Shown here one piece after another: positions 1 to 6,351 of a stretch of DNA of 11,678 nt. Below the pieces are notes generated by a model. It saw nothing but the letters and a program-made list of their open reading frames with translations. It searched no databases and had not been told where the DNA came from. This DNA is from Alphaproteobacteria bacterium (GTDB lineage: Bacteria; Pseudomonadota; Alphaproteobacteria; Micropepsales; Micropepsaceae): assembly GCA_003451645.1 (NCBI GenBank), contig DMER01000137.1:30619-42296 (forward strand), given 5' to 3'. Made by a program: the position numbers and the translations under genes. Position 1 is the stretch's first letter. Each line of letters opens with the position of its first letter.

Positions 1-205
1 CCGGCTTGCCGCGCAGCATCTCGGTTGAGATTTTGGAAATGCGGTAGGCTTCTTCGGGGACGTCGCGTTCGGGATCAATGAACTGCTGAAAGGTCTTGCC
101 CGTTGGCGTTCGATTGCGCAGCTCTACGCAGCCGATTTCGATGATCCGGTGGCCTTGTTCGGGTTCGAGCCCCGTTGTTTCAGTATCAAGAACGATCTCT
201 CGCAC
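1..205 (-). CDS. dnaQ: DNA polymerase III epsilon subunit (3'-5' exonuclease), 3' part cut by window edge
   Basis: Proofreading exonuclease of the replicative polymerase; only the N-terminal 68 codons lie in the window and the rest continues off the left edge. Seen directly: the exonuclease I motif DTETTG at residues 7-12, with the metal-binding Asp7 and Glu9 of the DEDD family, followed by GHRIIEIG and an FIDPER segment typical of DnaQ. The start chosen is GTG at 203-205, because the family normally begins only a few residues before the DTETTG motif; a GGGA stretch lies a few bases upstream. The gene starts inside the end of coaE (20-nt overlap), so it is probably translated by coupling from the ppsR-maf-aroE-coaE operon. 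Identification is firm from motif and context; the missing C-terminus (polymerase alpha binding) cannot be judged. Confidence 0.9.
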   Translation of the reverse strand, partial: MREIVLDTETTGLEPEQGHRIIEIGCVELRNRTPTGKTFQQFIDPERDVPEEAYRISKISTEMLRGKP

Positions 206-818
206 GGCGCGTGTCCCAAGCGGTACCCGGCTGATCCCGGAGTGATTCAACTAGTGCGGAGACTTGCGCAAATGCGTGTTCGAGACCAAGGCCGGTCTCG
301 ATGACCGCGTCAGCTTTGCACCGTTTTTTTGCGTCGGGGACTTGCTTGACCAGAATTGAGTCGAGTTTCTGGGGCGTCATGCCAGGGCGCTCCAGAACGC
401 GGGCACGTTGCAGTTCGGGCGCTGTCGAGACCACCACAACAAAATCAACACGCCCCTCGCCGCCCGTTTCAAAGAGCAACGGGATATCAAGCACGGCCAA
501 GCTGGCGCCCGCTTCTGCGGCAGCCTCAAGGGCTTGGAGTTGCGCTTTTGCGGCCAGCGGGTGAACAATGGACTCAAGGGCTTTCAAGGCCTGAGGATCG
601 TTGAGGACAGTTGCGCTAAGCGCTTGGCGGTCAATCGCGCCGTCCTTGCATACCCCTGGAAAAGCCGCTTCGACCAAGGGGACCGCCTCGCCACCGCGTG
701 CATACAGAGCATGGACAGCGGCATCCGCGTCGTAAACAGGAACGCCACGCCGCGCAAAGGCACGAGCGGTTTCGCTCTTGCCCATGCCGATAGAGCCTGT
801 GAGACCGATCAGTAGCAT
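186..818 (-). CDS. coaE: Dephospho-CoA kinase
   Basis: Phosphorylates the 3'-OH of the ribose of dephospho-CoA with ATP, the last step of coenzyme A synthesis; cytoplasmic. The 210-residue product has the family layout: P-loop GSIGMGKS at residues 8-15, the substrate-binding DAD at 30-32, HP at 86-87, the CoA-domain motif DIPLLFE at 111-117, and a lid region with Arg140 and Gln159. The length is close to the usual ~200, with a slightly longer charged tail (about residues 195-210) that overlaps the dnaQ start. The ATG at 816-818 directly abuts the aroE stop codon, and an AGGGAG ribosome site lies inside the end of aroE, so this start and coupling are well supported. It is the fourth gene of the minus-strand operon. 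Confidence 0.96.
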   Translation of the reverse strand: MLLIGLTGSIGMGKSETARAFARRGVPVYDADAAVHALYARGGEAVPLVEAAFPGVCKDGAIDRQALSATVLNDPQALKALESIVHPLAAKAQLQALEAAAEAGASLAVLDIPLLFETGGEGRVDFVVVVSTAPELQRARVLERPGMTPQKLDSILVKQVPDAKKRCKADAVIETGLGLEHAFAQVSALVESLRDQPGTAWDTRRARDRS

Positions 819-1694
819 CTAAAGCTCCCTTGGCGCCATGGCACTCAGCAGCACCTGACGCAGAGCAGGCGTCACCGCAGGACGGACGCCAAACCAAGCC
901 TCAAAGGCCGGAACGGCCTGGTGCATCAGCATGCCAAGACCATCAACGATCCGGTGGCCGCGAGCTTCAGCCTGTTTGAGCAGCATAGTTTTCAAGGGGC
1001 GATAGACGATGTCCACTACGGCAGCGGTCGCAGGCAGGGACGCGAGATTGATGTCCAACTCGGGCTGACCCGTCATGCCCAAGGCCGTGGTGTTTACCAG
1101 CAGATCAGCGCCAGCCAAAGCATCAAGCCAGGTTCCCCAGGCCCGCACGCTGAAACCGGCCTGCGTATTCAGGTGTGCAAAATCCCGACACATGATCTGT
1201 GCACGGTCAATTGTGCGGTTGAGGACGCGGATCTCGCGGTACCCCATACTCATCAATGCGAAGAGAACGGCGCGCGCTGCCCCCCCTGCGCCAAGGACAA
1301 CCGCGATCCCGGTTTCTCCTCGGGCATCCGGGATGCCGCCGCCGCGCAAACTCTCAGCAAATCCGTATGCATCGGTGTTGCGCCCTAAGAGCGCGCCATC
1401 GGGCTGCACAATGACGGTGTTGATCGCGCCAATCGCGCGCGCCGCGGCATCAATAGTCTTTATACTGAGTAACGCTGTCTCTTTGTGCGGGATCGTCAGA
1501 TTGACGCCAGCAATACCCAGGTCGGGCAAGGCAGACAGCGCGCGCGGCAATGCGTCGGGGCTGACGGCGAAGGGCACATAGGCAGCATTGAGGCTGTGCT
1601 CGCCGATCCAATGTCCATGCAGCCTCGGAGATAGTGAATGGTGTACGGGCCAGCCAAAGACGCCCGCAAGTTTCGTGGCTTGCGTGTTTGTCAT
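819..1694 (-). CDS. aroE: Shikimate 5-dehydrogenase
   Basis: NADPH-dependent reduction of 3-dehydroshikimate to shikimate in aromatic amino acid synthesis. The 291-residue protein shows the shikimate-binding serines in SLSP (Ser20, Ser22), the NLTIPHK motif with catalytic Lys71, Asn92, and the NTD motif (106-108) with catalytic Asp108. It also has a Rossmann glycine-rich loop GAGGAAR at 135-141 and NRT at 159-161, which favours NADP in this family. A DGLGMLMHQ motif near the C-terminus completes the active site. Length and motif spacing are normal, so this is AroE rather than a quinate dehydrogenase paralogue. Its ATG (1692-1694) overlaps the maf stop as ATGA, and its stop abuts the coaE ATG, giving strong coupling on both sides. 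Confidence 0.96.
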   Translation of the reverse strand: MTNTQATKLAGVFGWPVHHSLSPRLHGHWIGEHSLNAAYVPFAVSPDALPRALSALPDLGIAGVNLTIPHKETALLSIKTIDAAARAIGAINTVIVQPDGALLGRNTDAYGFAESLRGGGIPDARGETGIAVVLGAGGAARAVLFALMSMGYREIRVLNRTIDRAQIMCRDFAHLNTQAGFSVRAWGTWLDALAGADLLVNTTALGMTGQPELDINLASLPATAAVVDIVYRPLKTMLLKQAEARGHRIVDGLGMLMHQAVPAFEAWFGVRPAVTPALRQVLLSAMAPREL

Positions 1695-2284
1695 GTCGTC
1701 AGGAGCCCTTGATCGCGAAGTGCTTGCAGGAGCGGCAAAAGTGGCAGGCCCATGATCGTGAATTGATCGCCACGAACTTGGGCAAACAACTGAATACCTG
1801 GCCCCTCGATGGTGTAGGCGCCTACGGACGTGGTAACGATATCGCCAGCCTGCTGCAGGTAGGTCTCCAAGAAGGCGTCGCTAAAGTCGCGCATCTTCAG
1901 CGTTGCCTCGTCCACGGCCCGCCAAACCGGTGAACCGTTCCGTACAATGACCGCTGCGGAGATCAACCTGTGCTGCCTCGCCCGCAGTGCGCGCAATGTG
2001 TCGCGCGCTTCAGAGAGTGTGCGGGCCTTCTCGAACAGCTTGCCCTCGCACTCCAAGACCTGATCGCTTCCAATCACGTGGGTGTCCGGAAAACGCGCGC
2101 TAATCTTGGCCGCTTTGAGCTCTGCAAGCGCATCCGCGATGTCGCGTGGCGTCGCCTTGCGGTGCTGCATGCTGGCGATAATGGCGCTTTCGTCAATGTA
2201 GGCGGCTTCCGCAGTGAAAGCGACCCCTGCTGCCTTGAGCAAGGCCTGGCGCCATCTGCTTTGGCTCGCAAGAATGAGGGTCAC
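1691..2284 (-). CDS. maf: Maf-family nucleoside triphosphate pyrophosphatase, YceF-like
   Basis: Hydrolyses non-canonical or methylated nucleoside triphosphates to the monophosphate. Seen: N-terminal LASQSR (residues 5-10), the catalytic-loop motif IGSDQV (71-76), and the late GLPL (179-182). The GSDQ form, rather than the ADT form of YhdE, resembles E. coli YceF, whose preferred substrate is 7-methyl-GTP; assigning that substrate here is inference. The start is GTG at 2282-2284. The frame is open further upstream, but Maf proteins begin immediately before LASxSxR, and this GTG overlaps the ppsR TGA as GTGA, the usual coupling signature. That gives 197 residues, the normal family size. The gene ends in an ATGA overlap with aroE. 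Confidence 0.93.
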   Translation of the reverse strand: MTLILASQSRWRQALLKAAGVAFTAEAAYIDESAIIASMQHRKATPRDIADALAELKAAKISARFPDTHVIGSDQVLECEGKLFEKARTLSEARDTLRALRARQHRLISAAVIVRNGSPVWRAVDEATLKMRDFSDAFLETYLQQAGDIVTTSVGAYTIEGPGIQLFAQVRGDQFTIMGLPLLPLLQALRDQGLLTT

Positions 2285-3132
2285 ACGGGTGCTCCGTTGC
2301 GGCCCTGACGCTCCCGGCTCAACAAGGTGATGACCGCTGAGGCGGTTTCCTCGATTGACCGGCGGGTCACATCGATGACCGCCCAATTGCGATCGGCGAA
2401 GAGTTTGCGGGCAAAGTTGACCTCGGTCCGGACCGTGTCGAGGTCGATATAATCCGTCTCCGTTGTTTCCTCGATCGCCAACAGGCGGTTGCGTCTGATC
2501 TGGATGAGGCGCTCGGGACTTGCGACAAGGCCAATCATCAAGGGCTTGTTTAGCGTGTCCAACTCCTTTGGGAGCGGAAGGCCAAGGACCAGGGGGATGT
2601 TGCCTGCCTTGATCCCCCGGTTTGCCAAATAGATGCAGGTGGGGGTTTTGGACGTGCGGCTCACGCCCAGCAACACCACATCGGCTTGATTGAGGGTCGC
2701 GCCGCCCTGACCATCATCATGCGCCATGGCGAAATTCAGGGCGTCTATTCGTGCAAAATAGCGCGCGTCCAGTTCGTGCTGTGCCCCCGGTCGATGGCTG
2801 GACTCGACGCCCAAATAGGCCGCCAACAAATTGAGAACAGGATCGAGCACAGCCACGGCCGGTTGCCCGAGCGCGCGGCAGCGCTCTTCAAGGCTCGCAC
2901 GCAGTTCCGGATTGACCATCGTATTGAGAACGATGCCCGGATATGCGGCGATCTGGATCATCGCGGCATCCAGCTGCCTGGGGGAGCGGACCAGCGAATG
3001 GATGTGCTCAATCGGCCGTCCCATTTCGAACTGCGCGCAGGCAGCCTTGGCAACGCCGCTCAAGGTTTCACCCGTCGAGTCGGAGACCAGATGGAGGTGA
3101 AAATAGACTGCTGTATTCGCGTGCCGGTCCAT
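2281..3132 (-). CDS. ppsR: PEP synthase regulatory protein (DUF299 kinase/pyrophosphorylase)
   Basis: Member of the DUF299 family, bifunctional enzymes that phosphorylate (ADP-dependent) and dephosphorylate (Pi-dependent) a threonine of phosphoenolpyruvate synthase or pyruvate phosphate dikinase. The 283 residues contain the family's HLVSDSTGET (14-23) and the P-loop-like GVSRTSKTP (156-164) followed by YLANRG. Length is normal. The ATG at 3130-3132 has a GGG-containing weak ribosome site about 9 nt upstream. It is the first gene of the minus-strand operon and lies directly beside the candidate origin; the homologous gene borders oriC in Caulobacter and Rickettsia. The target PEP synthase or dikinase gene is not in the window, so its partner here is inferred from family knowledge only. 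Confidence 0.94.
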   Translation of the reverse strand: MDRHANTAVYFHLHLVSDSTGETLSGVAKAACAQFEMGRPIEHIHSLVRSPRQLDAAMIQIAAYPGIVLNTMVNPELRASLEERCRALGQPAVAVLDPVLNLLAAYLGVESSHRPGAQHELDARYFARIDALNFAMAHDDGQGGATLNQADVVLLGVSRTSKTPTCIYLANRGIKAGNIPLVLGLPLPKELDTLNKPLMIGLVASPERLIQIRRNRLLAIEETTETDYIDLDTVRTEVNFARKLFADRNWAVIDVTRRSIEETASAVITLLSRERQGRNGAPV

Positions 3133-3163
3133 CAGAAGGCCCTGGAAAAGGTACGTTCAACTC

Positions 3164-3172
3164 TGTGAATAA
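3164..3172 (-). promoter_or_regulatory. DnaA box TTATTCACA
   Basis: Read on the minus strand this is TTATTCACA, a full match to the consensus TTWTNCACA. It lies 32 nt upstream of the ppsR start, so DnaA bound here could also affect ppsR transcription (inference). Confidence 0.6.
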
Positions 3173-3283
3173 AACGGTGATTCAGCCTGAGGCGGTGTTG
3201 CTCAGTTTTTATCCTCAGACTCATGCGCAATTTTCTCACATCAAATGCGGGCTGTGGGTGCGCCAGTAGCGTTCGGCTCATGG

Positions 3284-3292
3284 TGTGCATAA
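3284..3292 (-). promoter_or_regulatory. DnaA box TTATGCACA
   Basis: Minus-strand TTATGCACA, again a full match to TTWTNCACA, in the same orientation as the box at 3164 and 120 bp away from it. A small hairpin sequence starts at the next base. Confidence 0.6.
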
Positions 3293-3312
3293 GGCTTTGG
3301 TGTTGCCAAGCC
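3293..3312. repeat. Short inverted repeat next to a DnaA box
   Basis: GGCTTTGG (3293-3300) and CCAAGCC (3306-3312) can pair as a 7-bp stem with one bulged T and the loop TGTTG. A second small dyad, CAGGC-TGC-GCCTG, follows at 3316-3328. Neither has a T-tract, so terminator function is unlikely. They may be structural elements of the origin, but this could be chance. Confidence 0.35.
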
Positions 3313-3404
3313 GCACAGGCTGCGCCTGCGACTGAATCCCTACTCTAACATCATTGCAAGATTGAAATGGGCCGTGCTCGTGCGGGAATGCAACAGGGCT
3401 GCGA

Positions 3405-3425
3405 TGTGGATCGCCTTGTGGATGC
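3405..3425 (-). promoter_or_regulatory. Pair of TGTGGAT DnaA-like half-boxes, 12 bp apart
   Basis: TGTGGATCG (3405-3413) and TGTGGATGC (3417-3425) are direct repeats of the conserved half of the DnaA box. As minus-strand CGATCCACA and GCATCCACA, each differs from TTATCCACA only at its first two bases (and CGATCCACA by one base from the TGATCCACA-type boxes reported for Caulobacter). Close to one helical turn apart, they could cooperate as weaker DnaA sites; this is inference. Confidence 0.45.
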
Positions 3426-3510
3426 GACGCGCAAGAATGGCTTGTTCCAGTTCTTACGTGCGCCATCTAAACCACTTCCCTTATTTTCAAGAGTCCTATT
3501 AAGAAGAGGC

Positions 3511-4542
3511 ATGGTGGACGACAGGAAATTAAGACGGGTGTTGGCGGGCGAGGCAGTGTGGCCGCCGCCTGTCTGGCTTATGCGGCAAGCGGGGCGGTAT
3601 TTGCCGGAGTATAGGGCAACGCGGGCGCAAGCGCGGGATTTTCTGGATTTGTGTTACCGGCCCGATTTGGCGGCTGAGGTGACGCTGCAACCATTGCGGC
3701 GCTATGCGTTTGATGCAGCCATCGTGTTTGCGGATATCTTGCTGGTGCCGCAGGCGTTAGGTCAGCCGCTGAAATTTGTTGAAGGTGAAGGACCCCGGCT
3801 CGCAGCGATTGGGGAGCGTGACAGCGTTCTGCGTTTGGATCGAGAGGGCGCCGGGGCGCGGTTGGCAAGTGTGGGGGAGACGATTGCCAAGGTGCGGGCA
3901 CAATTGCCTCGTTCGGTGTCGCTGATCGGATTTGCCGGCTCGCCTTGGACGGTTGCGACCTATATGGCGCAAGGTCAGGGGTCTGATGATCAGCGTGCGG
4001 CAAGATTGTGGGCTTATCGTGATCCGGAAGGGTTGCAGGTTCTCATCGATCTGCTGTGCGATGTGACGGTTGAGTATTTGGCCATGCAAGTGCGCGCGGG
4101 GGCGGATGTGGTTCAGCTGTTTGACAGTTGGGCCTCCATGTTGCCTCACGCAGAGTTCGAACGTTGGGTGGTGGCGCCGACGGCGCGGATTGTGCGGGAC
4201 TTTAAGCTGCAGTGTCCTGATGTGCCCGTGATAGGTTTTGCGCGAGGAGCGCGTGATCTGGAGCGGTATGCGATGGCGACAGGTGTTGCCTGCGCTGGGC
4301 TTGATATCGGTGTGCCGCTTGGCTACGCGCGACAGCGTCTGCAGCCTCATGCCGCGGTGCAGGGGAACCTCGATCCGTTGGTGCTGGTGACTGGCGGCGA
4401 GGCGTTGCTGCGTGCGGTTGATGCGATTGTGGAAGGGCTGCGCGGCGGGCCCCACATCTTCAACCTGGGGCATGGGATTGTGCCTGAGACGCCGCCCGAG
4501 CATGTTGGGTTGCTAGTAGACCGTGTGGCGGGGGCTCTGTGA
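3511..4542 (+). CDS. hemE: Uroporphyrinogen III decarboxylase
   Basis: Decarboxylates the four acetate side chains of uroporphyrinogen III to give coproporphyrinogen III; cytoplasmic. The product is 343 residues from ATG 3511, the normal family length. Seen: the first signature PPVWLMRQAGRYLPEYR (19-35) with Arg25 and Arg29, FADIL (73-77) with catalytic Asp74, GFAGSPWT (140-147), Tyr151, FDSWA (204-208), and NLGHGI (318-323) with His321. The frame stays open back to 3367, but that stretch lies in the origin-like gap and lacks family similarity, so the longer start was rejected. AAGAGG (3504-3509) is almost too close to ATG 3511; a GTG one codon later (3514) has more usual spacing and may be the true start. 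First gene of hemE-hemH-hemJ; its stop overlaps hemH. Confidence 0.96.
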   Translation: MVDDRKLRRVLAGEAVWPPPVWLMRQAGRYLPEYRATRAQARDFLDLCYRPDLAAEVTLQPLRRYAFDAAIVFADILLVPQALGQPLKFVEGEGPRLAAIGERDSVLRLDREGAGARLASVGETIAKVRAQLPRSVSLIGFAGSPWTVATYMAQGQGSDDQRAARLWAYRDPEGLQVLIDLLCDVTVEYLAMQVRAGADVVQLFDSWASMLPHAEFERWVVAPTARIVRDFKLQCPDVPVIGFARGARDLERYAMATGVACAGLDIGVPLGYARQRLQPHAAVQGNLDPLVLVTGGEALLRAVDAIVEGLRGGPHIFNLGHGIVPETPPEHVGLLVDRVAGAL

Positions 4543-5579
4543 AGGTCGCAGTTGTTTTGTTCAATCTGGGTGGGCCCGATCGTCCGGAGGCGGTAAAGCC
4601 TTTCTTGCGGAATTTGTTTTCAGATCCAGCGATCTTGTCAGTGCCGCAACCCATTCGCTGGTTTCTGGCGTGGATCATTTCCTCACGGCGGGCGCCGGTG
4701 GCGCGCGACATCTATGCGAAGATCGGAGGCCGTTCGCCGATCTTGCCACTCACCGAGGAGCAGGCTTGCGCTCTGGAGAAGGTTATCGCGGGCGACGGGA
4801 TCGAGGCGCGGGTCTTTGTGGCGATGCGGTATTGGCATCCATTTGCTCATGAGACGGCTGCGCGCGTGAAGGCGTTTGGCGCAGATCGGGTGGTCTTGCT
4901 GCCGCTCTATCCGCAATTCTCAAAAACAACGACGGAGTCGAGTTTCAAGGATTGGGAGAAAGCGGCGGCCGCTGCAGGTCTGGTGGCCCCAACCGACCGG
5001 CAATGTTGTTACCCGTTGGCGGATGGGTTTGTAGCGGCCTATGCGCGGCTCTTGCAGGAAGCCATAGGACGCGTTCCAGCGGGCCAAAAGGCGCGGGTGC
5101 TTTTCTCCGCACACGGATTGCCGGAGCGTGTGATTAAATCAGGCGATCCCTATCAGGCGCAGGTCGAGTTGAGCGCGGCCGCGATCGCGCAGGCGGTTGG
5201 GGGCGGGATGCCGGAGTGGCGGGTGAGCTATCAAAGCAAAGTCGGGCCACTTAAATGGATTGGTCCGGCTACGGATGATGAGATCATCCAGGCAGGACGT
5301 GATGGGCTGGGGCTTATTGTCGTGCCCGTGGCGTTTGTCTCAGAGCACTCTGAGACCTTGGTCGAGCTCGACATGGAATATGCCGAACTTGCGCAGCATG
5401 AAAGTGTGCCCTTCTATTTGCGGGTTCCAGCGGTTGCAACCGAGCCAGCCTTTGTCGAAGCGCTAGCCGGGATGGTGAAACACGCTCTGGGACGCGGCGG
5501 ACTGTGTGGCGGAGGGCCCGGCGGGTCACGCTTGTGCGCCCTGACGCATAAGGCCTGTCCGATGCCGGTAGCCAAGTGA
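4539..5579 (+). CDS. hemH: Ferrochelatase, probably with a [2Fe-2S] cluster
   Basis: Inserts Fe2+ into protoporphyrin IX to make protoheme. The 346 residues include LFNLGGPD (7-14), the active-site motif SAHGLP (190-195) with His192, SYQSKVGPLKWIGP (230-243), and VSEHSETLVELD (267-278) with acidic Glu272. The start is GTG at 4539, overlapping the hemE TGA as GTGA; LFNLGG six residues later fits the family. Cysteines at 323, 333 and 340 in the C-terminal tail, plus Cys156/Cys157 internally, match the arrangement of one internal and three C-terminal ligands that hold a [2Fe-2S] cluster in some bacterial ferrochelatases such as those of Caulobacter and mycobacteria. Cluster presence is inferred from the cysteines only. 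Seven bases separate its stop from hemJ. Confidence 0.96.
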   Translation: MKVAVVLFNLGGPDRPEAVKPFLRNLFSDPAILSVPQPIRWFLAWIISSRRAPVARDIYAKIGGRSPILPLTEEQACALEKVIAGDGIEARVFVAMRYWHPFAHETAARVKAFGADRVVLLPLYPQFSKTTTESSFKDWEKAAAAAGLVAPTDRQCCYPLADGFVAAYARLLQEAIGRVPAGQKARVLFSAHGLPERVIKSGDPYQAQVELSAAAIAQAVGGGMPEWRVSYQSKVGPLKWIGPATDDEIIQAGRDGLGLIVVPVAFVSEHSETLVELDMEYAELAQHESVPFYLRVPAVATEPAFVEALAGMVKHALGRGGLCGGGPGGSRLCALTHKACPMPVAK

Positions 5580-5586
5580 GGACGCG

Positions 5587-6039
5587 ATGAGCTGGTTCTT
5601 GGAGCTAACGACGCCGTTTATGCTTTGGATTAAGGCGGCCCATATCTTCTTTGTGATGTCGTGGATGGCCGGGATGCTCTATCTGCCGCGCCTGTTCGTT
5701 TATCATTGCGAGACTGTGGCGGGGGCCGCGGATTATGCGCGCTTCGTGCTCATGGAGCGCAAATTGATGAAGATCATCATCAACCCGGCCATGGTTGGGA
5801 CCTGGGTTTTCGGGCTGTGGCTTGCCGCCATTCAAGATGTTTGGCTGCAAGGCTGGTTTATCGCAAAGTTTGTGTTAGTGCTGGTGCTGAGTGGAATTCA
5901 TGGAATGTTCTCACGGTGGCGGCGGGACTTTGAAGCTGGGCGCAATCAACGCACGCAACGCTTCTTCCGGCTTGTTAATGAGGCGCCAGCGCTGTTGCTT
6001 ATTGCGATTATCGTGTTCGTGGTTGTGAAGCCGTTCTAG
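5587..6039 (+). CDS. hemJ: Protoporphyrinogen IX oxidase HemJ (membrane)
   Basis: HemJ family membrane protein that oxidises protoporphyrinogen IX to protoporphyrin IX, the substrate of the HemH encoded just upstream. The 150 residues form about four hydrophobic segments (roughly 9-32, 64-83, 90-105, 132-148). The conserved segment around His19, WMAGMLYLPRLFVYH (26-40) and INPAMVGTW (65-73) identify the family. The ribosome site TGAGGA (5577-5582) overlaps the hemH stop, so the ATG at 5587 is well placed and translation is likely coupled. Its position directly behind hemH, with no hemG or hemY in view, suggests it is the organism's main enzyme for this step, which is inference. Its stop is followed by a 306-nt gap before rho. 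Confidence 0.93.
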   Translation: MSWFLELTTPFMLWIKAAHIFFVMSWMAGMLYLPRLFVYHCETVAGAADYARFVLMERKLMKIIINPAMVGTWVFGLWLAAIQDVWLQGWFIAKFVLVLVLSGIHGMFSRWRRDFEAGRNQRTQRFFRLVNEAPALLLIAIIVFVVVKPF

Positions 6040-6078
6040 AATCCGCATTGCGGTGATCACTGCGTCTGAAAATTTAGT

Positions 6079-6106
6079 TTGCCTTCGCCGGGGCTTCAGG
6101 TAGGAT
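6079..6106 (+). promoter_or_regulatory. Possible sigma-70 promoter for rho
   Basis: TTGCCT (6079-6084), a 16-nt spacer, and TAGGAT (6101-6106; four of six bases match TATAAT). It would start transcription near 6113 and give a leader of about 235 nt. Such matches occur often by chance. Confidence 0.3.
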
Positions 6107-6122
6107 TCGTGTAAGTCAACAA

Positions 6123-6135
6123 AGAGCCCGGCTCT
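6123..6135. repeat. 13-bp perfect palindrome downstream of the possible rho promoter
   Basis: AGAGCC-C-GGCTCT. Its arms are separated by one base, so a full-length hairpin is sterically strained; it looks more like a dyad for a DNA-binding dimer, about 10 bp after the predicted transcription start. No regulator is known to me for this sequence. Confidence 0.35.
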
Positions 6136-6283
6136 GCCTGCCGCTGGGCCGGAGTGTTGCCAGCCCTGGCACCATAACCAGCTTTTCGCAGGCCGTCATT
6201 CACTCCGGAATACCGGTTGCTCGCACGAGTGCTTCCACTTGTGGCAAACGGCCCTCTCTGGGGAGTGATGTGCCGCGGGGCAG

Positions 6284-6337
6284 CCTTCCAATTCTCTCCC
6301 AATCTCTTCCGCCACTTTCTGTATCTCTCCCTTCCCT
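6284..6337 (+). promoter_or_regulatory. C-rich, G-poor rut-like tract in the rho leader
   Basis: Of these 54 bases I count 25 C, 21 T, 6 A and 2 G: 85% pyrimidine with many YC dinucleotides, the hallmark of Rho-binding (rut) RNA. It runs right up to the AGAGG ribosome site of rho. In other bacteria rho is autoregulated through its leader; this tract could let Rho bind its own mRNA, causing early termination or blocking ribosome access. The composition is observed; the function is inference. Confidence 0.5.
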
Positions 6338-6351
6338 AGAGGCCTATGCAC

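Larger units (their letters stand above)
3133..3510. other. oriC: Candidate chromosomal replication origin (oriC) between ppsR and hemE
   Basis: A 378-bp gap without a credible gene between two operons transcribed outward. It holds two exact TTWTNCACA DnaA boxes (3164-3172, 3284-3292, both on the minus strand), a near-box TTATCCTCA at 3209-3217, a one-mismatch box TTTCTCACA at 3232-3240, and two TGTGGAT half-boxes at 3405 and 3417. GANTC methylation sites occur at 3179, 3218, 3334 and 3491; about 1.5 would be expected by chance at even base composition. The last ~30 bp before hemE (3481-3510) are only one-third G+C, a possible unwinding element. Established knowledge: the Caulobacter and Rickettsia origins sit between hemE and a ppsR-type gene. 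No TTAA-N7-TTAA CtrA site was found. The hemE and ppsR promoters must also lie here; a weak candidate for hemE is TTGTTC (3442) with TCTAAA (3466). Confidence 0.72.
6040..6345 (+). other. Non-coding leader region between hemJ and rho
   Basis: No gene was found in these 306 bases on either strand. Near the left end are small dyads, CCGCA-T-TGCGG (6043-6053) and GTGATCAC (6053-6060), but no T-tract to make a convincing hemJ terminator. Further in lie a possible sigma-70 promoter (6079-6106), a 13-bp palindrome (6123-6135) and a C-rich, G-poor tract (6284-6337), described separately. Its length suggests a long regulated rho leader, as in other bacteria where rho is autoregulated. Confidence 0.55.

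Noticed and set aside
301..1581. Several plus-strand open frames of 80-170 codons opposite coaE and aroE
   Set aside because: They are antisense shadows of well-identified genes, with no recognisable motifs and no ribosome sites.
2285..2386. Longer maf reading frame starting at 2386 inside ppsR
   Set aside because: Maf proteins start directly before LASxSxR; the extra 34 residues are a shadow of ppsR, and GTG 2284 forms the usual 4-nt overlap.
3367..3510. N-terminal extension of hemE by 48 codons
   Set aside because: The added residues resemble no HemE, would cover most of the TGTGGAT pair and the AT-rich part of the origin-like gap, and the family signature begins at the normal distance from ATG 3511.
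3499..3532. CtrA binding site from the two TTAA motifs near the hemE start
   Set aside because: The TTAA copies at 3499 and 3529 are 30 bp apart, not the 11 bp needed for TTAA-N7-TTAA.
6043..6060. Terminator of the heme operon
   Set aside because: CCGCA-T-TGCGG and GTGATCAC are small dyads with a one-base or no loop and no T-run after them.
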